Source: Membranipora membranacea (Eukaryota > Bryozoa > Gymnolaemata > Cheilostomatida > Membraniporidae). Taken from it: DNA of 64,000 nucleotides. Positions 37,062 to 50,600 of this stretch are shown one piece after another (position 1 is the stretch's first letter; each line of letters begins with the position of its first letter). The position numbers and the translations under genes were made by a program. The notes below the pieces were generated by a model. The model did no database searches and was not told where the DNA came from. It was given only the letters and a program-made list of their open reading frames with translations. The stretch is from the NCBI GenBank assembly GCA_914767715.1, contig OU612068.1, positions 9,734,001-9,798,000 of the forward strand, in the 5' to 3' direction.

Positions 37062-38400
37062 TTATGGTGAGATCCTGTCGTCTGCCTTATATAATTCTGG
37101 TCACTCAAAGATGCTACCACCACCACCACCACAGGGTAGGCTGCACACAATCTATGAATATATATTATTATTAACCTGCCATCATCACAATTGTATTTAG
37201 ATATTAAAACAAAGCTGAGACCTTTTTTTCCCGTTCCAAACGTAAGACCAAAAATCAACTCAATGAGATGTGTAGTCATCACACTATATAAACACCTTTA
37301 ATTTATTTGAAAATCAAAACTGTAAGATTTGACGTGGGCACTTTTAACTGTTCTAACAACAGTTTGTTTTAAATTTTTATCATTATAATTTTATTGTACC
37401 CAAATCCATTTGCTCTATCTAGTCTGTATTTTTATTTATATGGTATGTCTAATGGTTTGCATGATTGAATGAGAATGTGGAGGTATGTTGTATGTGTGTG
37501 ATTTCTATTAGTAGGTATCTGTATGTAATGTATGTATGTATCAGTATGTAGAATGTGTGAGGTTAAAAATGAATACAAAATAATCTTCTATGATAGTAAA
37601 CTTTTTTAATTTTTTTTTATTTATGATATTGAATCATATCTATGATTTTTTTCTGATTTTCTTTTTTAACAAAAGAGCAAATTGGTACGAATGAGAGTAA
37701 TCTGTTGCAAGACTGAGAATTTTCATGATTTTTTTTCCAAACAGTTGGACTGTTGAAACAGCAAACTTCCTGGTTTCGGTGCTCAAAAAGTGTACATAAA
37801 TCTATAATAATACTGGCGTATCCACGGAATTCAAACACACAACTTCTGCTGATTCAATAGATTTATCAAATTGAGCAAATAGGGTGATAGCAAAAAATGG
37901 CAATTTTTAATCGAAAAAGATGGAATAATTTTCCCCTTCTTGAACTCTGTAATCATCACAACTATTACCTTAATATATTATTACGATTTTTTTTATTGCT
38001 GTCAATTTTTTGTATGTTTAAGAGTATCCCACAATGCATTTGAGTTTCACCACCTGAATTGCATTGCATTGTGGGATGGCTGTTAACCTGCCATAATGTC
38101 AGCATGATATTCATGCCTTTATTCTTCCTTTACTATACGAAACTATTTTATCTCTTTATATATCCTGACTACAACAGTGAAATGTTCCAAATGCCAAACT
38201 AATGTAAATAGAATCAAATGTAAATTTTCCAATTACTCACAGACTCATACATTGTATTTCCAACAGTGTCAGAAGCAGATTATGTCTAGAATTAATATTA
38301 TGTTAACATGTATTAATACCTTATCAAATTTATATCCAATGAAGAATTATGACTGAATTGTGTTTCAATGTTGATGACACAATAAATACGAGATCATTTG
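37062..38400 (+). other. Probable 3' UTR of the MiT/TFE-like gene
   Basis: This is AU-rich sequence after the stop with no ORF of note. It ends near an AATAAA at 38381-38386. A 13-bp inverted repeat at 38026-38077 (ATCCCACAATGCA / TGCATTGTGGGAT) could form a hairpin in the transcript. The extent is inferred from the signal only. Confidence 0.5.
38381..38386 (+). terminator. Candidate polyadenylation signal AATAAA
   Basis: Canonical hexamer 1.3 kb after the MiT/TFE stop codon, followed within 30 nt by T-rich sequence. It is the best candidate in this interval. Confidence 0.45.
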
Positions 38401-38610
38401 AATATAGGCCTAATTTGGTAGAATGTCACCCTTTTTAGACAACACAATTTTTCCAAATTGCTCCTACATCGGGTAATCAAAGTCATAGCCTGAGCCCCCC
38501 AGACTTTTGCCCCTCGCCTAAGGATTTCACAAGACACTAAGCTAAGCTCAGGACTAGTTATGGTTACCTTAGAGTAGTAAACACTAGCTAAAGTTTAGTA
38601 TAGCTAATTC
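38401..38610. repeat. Intergenic start with dispersed C-rich element copy
   Basis: CCTGAGCCCCCCAGACTTTT with GCCCCTCG near 38490 is a clean copy of the element also found near 13800, 44680 and 48340. The copy at 48340 is its reverse complement. Confidence 0.6.
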
Positions 38611-38880
38611 GGGGGTGACTAAATGTTAGCCAGCCCTCACGGGTCTTTCAATCGAGAGGTGCCGTGTTCGATTCCCGGTGGATCAGAGTGGTATCAGGAA
38701 GAGCATCCGAACACAAATGCTCCTGTGCCCAATCAGGATCCAGTCTGTGAACCTGTACTGAAACAAGCAACATTAAAGTTTCTCACACGGTATCACACGG
38801 TATCACATAATGATAATGTAATGCCACTAACTCAAAAGGCAGCCATCTGAGAATTTAGACTAGAGTCTAGGGAGCTCAGA
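38611..38880 (+). repeat. tRNA-derived SINE
   Basis: The head reads like a tRNA: an A-box-like start, then TTTCAATCGAGAGG and a canonical B box GTTCGATTCCC at 38666-38676. A non-tRNA body follows. Part of the body (GATAATGTAATGCCACTAAC) recurs at about 47751-47770. The tail region contains AGTCTAGGGAGCTCAGACT. No intact cloverleaf acceptor stem was verified, so it is not called as a functional tRNA. Confidence 0.65.
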
Positions 38881-41472
38881 CTAAACATCCTTAAATTTTG
38901 AGATTGGGGCCATACCGGATTAAACTTTAATCACAAAAGATTTATATCAACACGAAAAACGGTATTAATCTATAAATAGAATACAGTATTATACTATGTA
39001 ATATTAAGCCCAGCCCCAGATTTAACTTAAAATTAAATCCAGGGTGGCAATCTGCGTGGTCGATATTATTGTATAGTATGATACCATAGACATGTCTATG
39101 TATGACGCCTAGAATACGTTTAGACTGTTGAGTACTTTCCGTGTCACGCGGCCCACTGGTGTTTTTTGGGTAGTCGATATCATATCATTATTATGTAACA
39201 TGTGAGTGCCTCCAGGATAATTTGGTCAGCCTTTTAATATCCTACAAGTGAATTCAGGAGCACAGATTTGGGAGACAATCGATTAGAATGATTGAATTGA
39301 TAAACAGCAAAGATGAAAGAGCTGTGCTGCTTTCATAACACAATGTCTTTACAATTAAACTTTGATTGGCTTCGTTTACAATATTGTTGACATTGTCATC
39401 AAATTGAATGTTGATTAATCTATTTAATACAGTTTGTGACCGTAGTCTAAAGAGGATTGACCAAATTTCTGATTTTGTCATCACAAATTGGCCTTTTTAT
39501 TTCTTAGCTTTAGCGCAGAACGGTAGCAATATAAGATCATATCTTTTTGAGATCAGGTGTTCGACACACATATGAATCTCAAAGACTAATAGACATTTTA
39601 ATTATCACTACTGGGAGTACAAATACTCAATTTTAGACAGAATGACAGTGTGAAATCATGGAGGGTGAAATGTCTTTTTTTGTTAGGTTAGGCTGAAGGT
39701 TTTTTTCGCTTGTTGGTTCGTAAATCAGGGCATATCTCTTGAAGTAAGGAGGAGATAAACCTTGTAACCTCCTACCATGATACCTGGTACCTGATTAGTT
39801 TAATATCTTGTCTCTACCAGGGAGGGTGGGTGGGTGGGAGGGAGGCTGTCTTATTCTCCCTGTCTTCACAGAATAATACTTGACAGGGAAATCGTGTTCT
39901 CTTCAGTTGGTTGACACTGCTAATAAAGGCAAATCTGAATAAAAAGGAGTTGTTTTCCCGTTACTAGCCTACAGAAGATGTGTAGGATGCACTGCTGGGC
40001 AGTGTCTGCGAGTTGAGGAGTTGGGGTTACTGACTTGAGATTTCTCTACCAGATGGTATCGTACAAATGATGACTGCTTCTATCGCAAATGTCATTGCTC
40101 AGGATTATTTGTTTGAATAGTTCTGTTGGACATTGACATTTTCAATTTGGTTTGTTGACTCGCTTTTTTGATTATAATTTCATATCTAACAACAATATAT
40201 TATATTGTCATTATTATCTTAGAAAAATCATCATTTTAAACAATGCTTCGTTTCCTATTCATCATCTGTTGAAGTGTTTTGCAGGAAATGAAACGTCAGA
40301 AATCTTAAATACTAAAAATGCTATAATATTAATTTAAAGAAGACGAAAATCACAACTCTTTAAAACTGAGACAAATTTTTAATGATTATTTGAAGTAAGT
40401 TCTTCAAAAATATTTTACCTTTTACAAATTATCTGTTTCGGTTGCAGTGCAGATACTGGTACTATGTGTTGCTGTGTTTGTGCTGGACCAGTATAAAAAA
40501 TTAATGTTCTTTTGATTACTATTTTTGTCAAAACTATGTTTTCAATGATAGATACTTTTTATTGTCAATATACAATCATTTTTTTGAATTTGTTGCATGC
40601 ATTGAAAAAATGAACAACTTACAAAATAGTAAAAGCAGAGAGACAAGATAATAAGAGAGGCCAGAGAGGTTTGCCTTGATCAAAGGCAAACAGAGGACTT
40701 AGGGCCAGATCTCGCTTTTAATCATTTGGATTTAAATCAGGCCACTGCTGTCTATGTTTTATCATACTACGTAGTGGGTAGTACTGTCATTGCGCACTAT
40801 TTCCATCAAACACCCATAGTTACACATTTGATAAAATATATGGGATTGAATGATGTACTGGGATTTGAACTGGTATTGTTTCACTTCCACATCTCCCCCA
40901 GTTATTTTTTCCAACCTTTGTTTCTGAACATGAGCGGCCTGTTGGTTCAATGCCAATGTAGTTCGATGTTGAGAGTATACCTTTGGTTGACAGCTTGTAA
41001 CCCCTAGCTATTGGCTGCCCCAACAGGACTATTTGGGCTATTGAAAAGACTCAGTTGCATTTGAGTTACTCCCACGTGGCATGGTGAGGAGGATAATACA
41101 AACATTTTATTTGAACCTACATCATTGACTAACTTTATCAATTTTAAAGAATTTGTGGGGTCCTTTTTATCGCACTGTCATGTATTTAAAGATTTATCCA
41201 CTCATGTCAAGTGAGAACATAACTCTCGCAGTTAACATACTCTGGCGTTTTTCGAACCAGGGATGGTGGGATACACCTTCCCTGTTGAGACACTACACAC
41301 AGTTTACCTTCTTAAAAGGGAAAATGAAACTTCTGTTGGGACGATCAAGGAACAGCTCAGCATGATGGAAACAGCAATTTTCTTAAACAGCAATTGCATA
41401 ATGAGATGATGTCTGTAGGTATGAGCCTTTGTTGATGTTATCTTTTTTTTACTCAATGAGTAAAAGACTTTG
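38881..41472. other. Intergenic sequence without a supported gene
   Basis: This region contains GGTGGGTGGGTGGGAGGGAGG near 39827, which could form a G-quadruplex, and short unrelated open frames. Nothing resembling a conserved protein or structural RNA was seen. Confidence 0.5.
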
Positions 41473-41563
41473 CTCCTTGGTTTATCCACTCACTCACACT
41501 CCCGGGTTTATCCACTCACTCACACTCCTTGGTTTACCCACTCACTCACACTCCCTGGTTTAT
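41473..41563. repeat. Tandem repeat, 26-bp unit, 3.3 copies
   Basis: The unit GGTTTATCCACTCACTCACA plus CTCCCT begins at 41479, 41505, 41531 and 41557. Confidence 0.93.
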
Positions 41564-42290
41564 CTAAGCAATGAACTAAACCTCATTGATCTAAGTAGGT
41601 AATTTGTCAGATATTGTAATCACATGACAAATACCAATGCTCATCAACTGTGGTGAGGCAAAGTAGTTGATATTTGGTCAACTAAATTTATTATGATTTG
41701 ATTATGACAAGATTTTAAATTTTATCTGTAACAATAACCAGTAAAATGATTATAATTGATGACATCAAATCCAAATAGATAGCAGACAATGTTTGACTAT
41801 TTGGGACCAATGAGAATCTAATAAAATGATGACTGGATGAACTAAAAACTCAATGGGCATTACTGGAAGTAGAACACATTAATAAACCTTCTATTGACGA
41901 CAGCAAAAGTGGTTTCTGCATCAAACCAAGCGACAGCAATACTTACTTACACAATTAAATACCCAATCATGTCCCTAAGATAAATAGTTTTTTGACAGGA
42001 CAGTGTGGCTTTCTAGCCACCCTGCACAACATATTCGACAGTATGCATGAGAGCAATACTCGATAAACTCTGATTGATAGATATAATTACCCGGTTGCCA
42101 TGGAAATAATCTGGTTGATTTGCGTACATGTAACAGCCATTCAGGAAAAGGTATTAGGTCGGTGCTAACCAGTATAGAACGATCATTACTCTTCTTTCTG
42201 AGCTGCATGGATGTTAAACTGTCTGCATCTACATAGTGACATCATTAAACATTTGCTTCTCTGGCAGTGCAGACAGTAAAGAATAACTGA

Positions 42291-42296
42291 TATAAA
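42291..42296 (+). promoter_or_regulatory. Possible TATA element of the adhesion-GPCR gene
   Basis: TATAAA sits 162 bp upstream of the signal-peptide ATG. No other promoter element supports it. Confidence 0.25.
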
Positions 42297-42452
42297 CTAC
42301 AAAGGAAACATCAGCATAATACAGTCTATATGCTTACCGCTGCCTTTATTTGGTGAAACAGAACAAGGATTATCTTATACAGGTCGGCGCATCTAAGTTT
42401 TAGAAGGAAAAGTATTTTACAGATAAAGAAACTTGAATGGAATAGTTGCGTA

Positions 42453-42516
42453 ATGGGACAGCGTTCTCACTTCATTGCGCTATTTGCCTCCGTGTCTCTG
42501 TTGATATCATTCCAAG
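42453..42516 (+). CDS. Adhesion-GPCR gene, exon 1: signal peptide
   Basis: MGQRSHFIALFASVSLLISF is a textbook signal peptide. The donor is GTGAGC and the one-base overhang joins in frame to the exon at 44507. That fit is the reason for choosing this start over an in-frame ATG at 44464, which lies before a TTTCAG acceptor. Confidence 0.82.
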
Positions 42517-45500
42517 GTGAGCATCCTGAAGTTAGTCTGATCCCTGAAGGACACCTGGTTTTGATTTTATCTGTTTTGCCCTTCATTGGAAGGCCTAAGT
42601 AGTTTCTCAAAAGATTAGTGCTATAGGTAAGCTGACATTCACTTTGTCTGGCTAGGATCATATTCAGGTTAATACTATAATCCTGAGATTATCACATGTT
42701 TGTGATCCCGGATCTTGAAACAAGAGCTTGAAGATTCTGCCAAATGAGGCAGAAACACTGAGTCTTCCCCCTCCCGACTGGGCAAGTATGCTAAAATTCC
42801 ACCATTGAACATGAAATGGAACATTAAGGCCCAAAGGCTAGTTTATTGGGGTGCACTGAGGGCAGTTTAAATTAAAGACGACAGATTTTTAACACATTAC
42901 AGGACGTTTCCACAGAAACTGGCGGTCAGAAGATGTCCATTTGTAGATTATATAAAGATTTTGGGCTATATTGTAGCAAAGAGTACCACAATTTATGTAT
43001 AAATTTATTTTTATGACAATCATAAATCAGGGAAACAGGACGTGCCCAGGGTCACGGATAAAGATTTTCTGACCTGATACATGAGTAGCCAATCTTTATT
43101 TTTCTATGGTCAAAAATTGGGTGTGTGACAGTGGAAAGTTACATGGGTGTGTGCTAAAAATAAGGCAAAATATACTGTGGCTTGGCTAGTAGATTCTGTG
43201 GGTTGATTTTATTCAGCATTTCCCCATCAAAAAATAATTCGTTCAGTTCTGTGAGATACAAGGTGATTTAATCCTCTTAGTATTGTAACCCAACTTTCAT
43301 ACTGCTTTGGTGAATCAAGTTGTTTACCATGTGATGGGTTCTAGAGGAATTAGAAGCAGTGACAGTAAGGTTGTCTCTGTTGTATGGTATCTGCAACATA
43401 TTAATGTTATACTTTTATGTTTAGGGTTTCAATAGAACCGGTATTATTGTAGGATATCTCTTTTAAAAAATGGGTTGAGTTTATATGTCAATCTAGGGGT
43501 AGAGTATGAAAAGGCAGGTCATTCCTCTTCTAGGCACCTCATAGATTCGTTGTTCATTGTTTGTTTGGAGGGTGTAAAATTTGCATTACATTATGCATAA
43601 AAATGTGCTGCAATTATCAATTAATTGTGGAATTGAATAAATTTGACTATGAGTCAAAAAACCTTCTACCGAGCCAAAGTGCCAGTGCCGCCAAATCACC
43701 AGGGTGTTTGGTGTTTGGTGTCACATTGCGGGTTACCATTTGTTTTGTACAGGATTCTGTTTGTTGAGATGAAGATGGATGTAAACGATAATTGAATCAA
43801 GATCCGTTTACATAACATTAACATGATATGCCCAATTTGAGAGTGAATTAGTCTTGGGAATCTCATGCCCTACCCTCCATATTTCATACCCTACCTGGAC
43901 GCATATTAAATCCACTGACAGCCTTTGGCTTCTCATGAAGCAATGGCATATAGGAGGATGTTTTAAAAGCCGAATAGAGCAAGGCAAACCGAATGTGATT
44001 CCTTGGCCATTGATTTTTTCTATTGGAATGAAGCATCAGCATTCCGTCCATGACGCAATGTCTTCTGTTACATCATATGCCCACATGTAGATAGACTATC
44101 ACTACTAGAGCAAGGCCTCAAATACTTTAGATATGAAAAATTGATTCTGAGTACTAAGATAAGATTACCCAGCATGCAGCCTCGTAACTTTTCACTTTTT
44201 CATTTTATTTTGCATTCAGTTCATTTCATGGCTAAGCAATCTTGTTAAATTACAATGATTATAATTGATGTGAAACAAATCCGTAGTTTATAGGCACAGA
44301 CAACCATCCATCAAAATCACTCAGATTTTATCCTAATGGACTAACACTTTGATGAAGCAAACAGAAGTACTGCCGTTAAACTAAATATAGATGACCGCTC
44401 ACAGGAAATGCGTAAAGGGTACAGGTAGAAGAAAAACACCATTTCCAGCTATGAGTGCAGCGTGAGCTTATGCTTGTAGTAATGTCCCTATTCTATCTCG
44501 TTTCAGTAGGGGTGAGAGCTCGGACATGTACTACACCCCTGACAGGATGCGGGCCTCGTCACCAGGAGATGTTGGGCTGTTCACTCTGGTCTGCCCCTGA
44601 TGACTGCGACTGTCAACACTGGCACTGTGACACTCTGCCTAACCACGGTTGGTATATCATCATTATGCTGATGATTAGTCTGCGCCCCCCCCCAGACTAT
44701 TGCCCCCTTCCGCCGAACCCTGCCGGAGAAGATGAGATTATTAAGAAATAGTTTGGGCTTGAAATTCACTGAGACTGTTGTGCTACCTGAACCCTAAGCT
44801 TGTTGGCCCTCAAACGGATTTTAATCAGATTATTGAGCTCTATCCATCAACACTCTACAGCGAGTTAGACACTTGAGCCCTTGATCCACAGACAGTAGTT
44901 GTTTCTGAACAATAACTTTTCATTCTAAGAACAATGGTAATTGATAGCTTAGACATGACACATCAACTAGTGCCGTATAATAATGCAGACCTTATTGGTG
45001 AGAAGATACCTGCTTAGCCTGACTTAGCCTGACCCTATAATCACCCCCTGTAATCACCGACCCAGTAACAAGTACTTCTGGTTACGAAACATTATTGATT
45101 TTTGTGACCTTCAGTAACTATTTGTTATATTATAGGTGGGGGTGGAAATTGCCCGTCAGGCGAGGAATGGCATGAGTATGTCAATAGGTAGGTATTACGT
45201 TATGACATTTGTCAGTCTTCGCCAAATTTTGACTCATCAATCTTGTTAAAGTGAGTTTGGCTACTCCGGCTTGAATCTATGACCTATATTCTCACGCTGA
45301 GAGTACCTGTTGATTGTTGTCTCCTTGAGGTAATGGAGTGGTGACCTGGTTTTCTCGATAATTCAAGGTTGTATTATGATGATTGACACAGATAGGAGTA
45401 AAGTGTTCGCTGGTTCTAACAGGCATGAAATAATGGCGTAATGTCTGGCTAACATTTACTTATCATTACTTAACATTAGTGTTCGCCTCAGCTAGTGAAC

Positions 45501-47631
45501 ATTTATGCTATATACCATTAAAGCCCAAACTAGCGAACCTTAACTCTATTTAAGAAGTACTCCTCTCAGGCGACGTACATGCGCTTATCAGAAATGATAG
45601 TGTTCAAGTGTTTACAAGATATGCCTTGACACCGTCAATTCACCTTTACAATTATGGTAAGCATTTGCCCATTCTGATTCGTTTCATCCTGCTATGAGAT
45701 TTCTTGATCCGTTTTTTTGTAGCGATGGGGAGACAATGTGTATTGGTTTGTTTAGTCGCAACGCTCAATGGAACGCAGCAGCGCAACACTGTAACTCTGA
45801 ATACAACTCAGATCTTCTCAATGTGCGACAGCTCGAAAAATTCAGTGAAAGAGATCCGGTGATAGAACAGCAGATTGTCTCGGATATACAAAACCTGAGT
45901 AAGAGTGATATCTACCTTTGGTTGAATATAATATCAAGGGTACTCAACTTAATCATAATGTGCCAAATATGTGGCTATATATCATGATAATGCATTCAAT
46001 GATGTAAATATTATATTATGTTGATGGGTTGATACAATCTATCCTACATTTTTTATGACAGAAGTTCTTGTTTTGAAATATTTGTTAGCCTTCCTCTGAA
46101 AACTTTGTTTGATGAGTTACCTTGCCCCTTACCCTTTCAGAAAGGGAAATTTAATTTGATCAAAACTTTGCTTGCGGGGAAATTTGGCAGAATTTATTTG
46201 TTCTGCTATTTAGATTAATGACTGTTGTGAATGAGCTGTAGTTAATTACTCACTAAATCTCTAGCATCACAGAGGCAATATCACTTCCCCTTTCCTTTCC
46301 ATATTCTATTCTGGTAGGATGATTGGGATTTGTGTGAGCTATAAGCTTTGCTGCAGAGCCTAGTATAATTCTGAATTTTCATCTGTCGCCAAAGAGGTGC
46401 ACATTTTTAAAAATAGAGTCTGTCAGGTGTGAAGATTGTAAGGAGCACCTTGGGTCTAGACAATGTCTTTGTGCCTGGAGTCAATGTCATCAAAGTGGCA
46501 CAACAGCTGTGAACTGATTGCGAAAGTCCGAAACTGAAAGGGATCTTGCTTTGTCCTTATTGATTTGTCAATATGATGATTTAATCATTGAACCAGGTTT
46601 GAAAACCAAGCACTTTTGAAATCTTTTTTCCATCTGTTTTTTACTGATGTTGTTTTTATCTAGCCAACGGCGAGATGCATTGGAGTGGCCTCAGAATGAT
46701 AGATGGTAAGCTTTACTGGGACGCGGAGCTACCAAGCCCGGATCGGGATCTTACCGTCAACAGGTAACAAGCTGAACCCCCGCACCCCGTCATGCTGGCA
46801 CCTCACTCACGAACTGTGATGTCCTTTGACATGTTTCATGTTTCATAATGTATTACTGGGTGCAAAAAGATTGAATTATGCTCAGGTGGGGCTCATCAAA
46901 ATGTTATCATGAGGGCTTTTGTGTTGTCATGTCCAATTCTTGTCACCATCATCTTTTGTCATCAAGCTCTGATGATGCCACCAGATGTTAACAGATTGAG
47001 AAGAGAAACCAAGACAAAAAAGAAATTGTTGACACTTTCCATTAATGTTAAGACGAGATTACTCGTTGCCTGCTTGTACTGATGTTTCCATGGCAGTCAG
47101 TACGTACATGTGTTATTAGTACATGGTTTATCGTTGTGAATGTTTTGTTGATTTGTCCCGTCCATACTGTCTGACATGATACCGCAGAGTAAAGATATAC
47201 AATATAAAACATATATTTTATAATATATAATACATAATATATAGTATATATTATAAAATATATTATCCTTACTCTGTCATGTTACCGTTTAGCTTTGCTG
47301 TGCTCTGCATGCTCTGAATATGGATGAATGACGTTCTTCTTTCTAGATATTATGGATATGATCGACGAAGGTACATAGTGTTCTAGGTATACCACTTTTA
47401 TGTTTCCCTTGTTGAGTATAGGTTAACATCGCTAACGCTTGTGTCATCACCCGACTTAATTCAGTAATCCATGATTATGTTGTGCAACGTTCAGTTCCGA
47501 CTTGGCCTTAAATTACCCGGTACTTAGGAAAAATGCCCTGCACTTATATAAGTAAAACTGCCCTGTCATTGGTAATTACATAGCATCGGCTCCACTTATT
47601 GACCTTGCACCAAATATACGTTTTTAAGCAC

Positions 47632-47684
<53 letters not shown>

Positions 47685-50600
47685 TGGATTAGGATTAGGG
47701 GAATATCTGACCCTAGTTTTAGTGCTCAGACTGCTTCAATGCAAGTTAGTGATAATGTAATGCCACTAACTCGCATTGGAGCAGCCTGAGCACTTAGTCT
47801 ATAATATATTTTGTGGATTAGGATTAGGGAGCATATCTGACCCTGAACAATTCCTATCAATGCCAATGCTGGATTACTGTCTAACTAAGCGTTGTTGATC
47901 ACTTCAAGACACTCCTGACCAGAGCTTCTTTCACGATTTTGTATTTTACTAGTCCATGCACTTTGCAGGATTTGCTTGGATTTTTCCTCCCGTTTCTTCT
48001 ACATTAATCTTACTTCATAAAGCCTAGGGTCCAATAATACACATTGTATGACCTTTGGTCAATGTCATGAATGACCGCCCTTATTCAAAATGAAAGGAAT
48101 TCTGGCTGACATTTTCTTCTTACTTGGCAGTGAATATCTCTGCTCATGGGTATTGCCCAAACATGAGGCTACTTTTCCCAGAGTCTGACTGGAAAACTCT
48201 CATACCTTGGGCAATATAGTAGGTGGCATGAATAGAAATCAACAGATATTGCAGTTTTAGTGCTCCCCTTGATTAACTTATAACACTCAAGAGCAGACAA
48301 CTCCAGCAAGATCCTGCATTGTTCTCAGACTTTCCCTCGCCGGGGGGGCCGTCGGACGAGGGGCAAAAGTCTGGGGGGCTCAGACTAGTATTTTACCTGC
48401 TTGAACTTGACTGAATCTTAAAATTATTAACAATGTTATGGTTTACTGCGGAATAACATTGAATTTTTTTAAGCCACACCCATCTCTAAAAATAACCTGA
48501 GTCAAAACAAATTAACTGCTCTGTCTTCTTTGCATTGCCCTCAGCTTAACCACCTCATTGCACTGCATCTGCATCCCTCAAGCTATGGTCTTATTTTTTA
48601 TCATATACTGCAATGAATGGCTTAAAGTTGGTGCCAATGAGTTGGCTCTGATTGGCTGGCGGGTGTGAGGGGAGAGCCAATGCCAGGTCAGAAAGTAAAT
48701 TCCTGAAAGTACCTATTCATATATAGTGAAAGTAATTCAGTTTCACTTTCTTTATATATCAGTAGGTACTTTCGGTGACCTGACATTGGGTCTCCTCCCA
48801 ACCCATCGGCCAATCTGATCAGAGCCAACACAATGGTTACGGATCTTGCTTCTTCTCATGCCCGCCACCTGTCCTGGGCCCGGATCTCCTCCAAGCCTCT
48901 ACCTAAGAAAACATGCTTGCACAAGCGACCCGCAACCGCTGGTATGGTTTTGTTTAGTTCAGGCCATTGGTATGGCAAATGTTATTTGACCCCTGAAAGC
49001 TTCGGTAGAACATTGTAGGAGGAGGTCTATTCTGACTATGTTACAACTAATTTTTCAGTTCCTCTACAGTAATGTTCGATGCTGCTCACTGGGTTATCTT
49101 CAACTCAGACAGACAATGCGTCAGCTATCGATCAATCTCAGGCGAAATACAGAACCGAGCTCACCTTCAGCCTGAGTTCTGTACTGCCCTCTATCCATTC
49201 ATATGTTACAAACAAATAGAAGCCATCACACCAACTTACTACCAGCCTTCCAACAGTAAGTAGCATAGAAAATAATTACATAATTTAGAAACCCACTCAT
49301 CATTCAGGCTCTGATTTTTCTTTAGTATTTAAGTTTTTCGATGACATTCGCTGAGTAGGTCTGCAGACTGAAAGTCACCTGAATGTCAGATTCTTGACTT
49401 GAGTCTGTTTATTGATGTCTATCTATGTTAGGATTTCAGACACAGCAAGTCTAGACCCGCCAATAGTTTTCACATGAGGGGACAACTTGGGACGTGTCTA
49501 GACTGTTTTCAGTGGTCAAGGAGAGCGTATAAATTGTCCAATTTTAGTAAGTAAATAAATTCAAAACTGTCATCAACAAATATTTAAAGGAAAAGGAAAA
49601 AGGAAACAAGTGCCATCTTTGCGGAATTGAAAAATATTCAGAATTATAATAAACTCATTCACACTATGAGGTGAATGACAGTCATTCTAATCAAAATTCT
49701 TAAATTAATCAAACCTGAGTGCTGAAATTAAAACTGTCATCACCTAATCTCTCAAATGTCAGTCTGTAAAAGAAATAACATCCTTGATTGCCTGTTTTCA
49801 GCCAAAGCTAGCTGAACTTGCCTCAGTCGTTCAGTTTTCTCACACTTTAGAGAGATTACAAGAAAACTGATATGCTTCAAAATCAAAAAAAGGTGGCAGA
49901 AACAACACCAAATACAGATAAAAGTGTCATTTTGGTCACGTATGCAAATGGTTGATTTATGACGCAAAGTCCATCTGATAGCTTCTAAAGCAGCAACTAT
50001 ACTCAGATTGCAAAATTAAATATCCAACTAGCTATGATAAAGATAAATCGTCCAATGGTCAGATAATATTAAACAGCAGTAAGCAATGTTGTTTGTAGCC
50101 AGGACACACAGGGTTTGATAGCTGAAATATGGAAACTTATCATCACCATAGTTCGGTAGAGCCAAAACTTCTTTTGAGAGCCAGGCTACTTGTTTATGTG
50201 GTATTCCTGTGTGTTTATGATGAATCCATGTTTATTTGCAGGTCTACTTTGTGGTGATGAGCCTGGATGGTTCGGTTCTGCACAGACAGACACTTGTTAT
50301 AAATACTTTGGTGATCTGCTGACATACTCCGCTGCCGAGCAAGCCTGTGTCAATAACAATGGAAAGCTTGCTGACCCCAGAAATAACCTCAACCAGGTAC
50401 CTATTAACCTACAGTATCAATGGACTAGGTGCATCTTCTTCGGACGGGGACAAGAGTCTATGGGATCCAGACTAGGTGCACAGACTCCAAACAAGTCTGC
50501 ACACTAGCGCCATCTTATTTGCAGCTTGCAACCTATTTCATCGCCAAAATTGTTGCTGCATTGCTTTGGTGATTCAGCAAGCGCCTAAAGAATCATTGAT

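Noticed and set aside
38650-38690. Functional tRNA gene
   Set aside because: A good B box is present, but the upstream half does not form a convincing acceptor and D arm and the sequence continues into a SINE body.
40726-41007. Plus-strand open frame of 93 codons, hydrophobic
   Set aside because: Composition follows the AT-rich DNA, an overlapping frame is open on the other strand, and no family is recognised.
48833-49018. Plus-strand open frame just before CTLD exon 7, considered as an extra exon
   Set aside because: It is not needed for phase continuity, partly overlaps the edge of a TIR element region, and shows no lectin-like residues.
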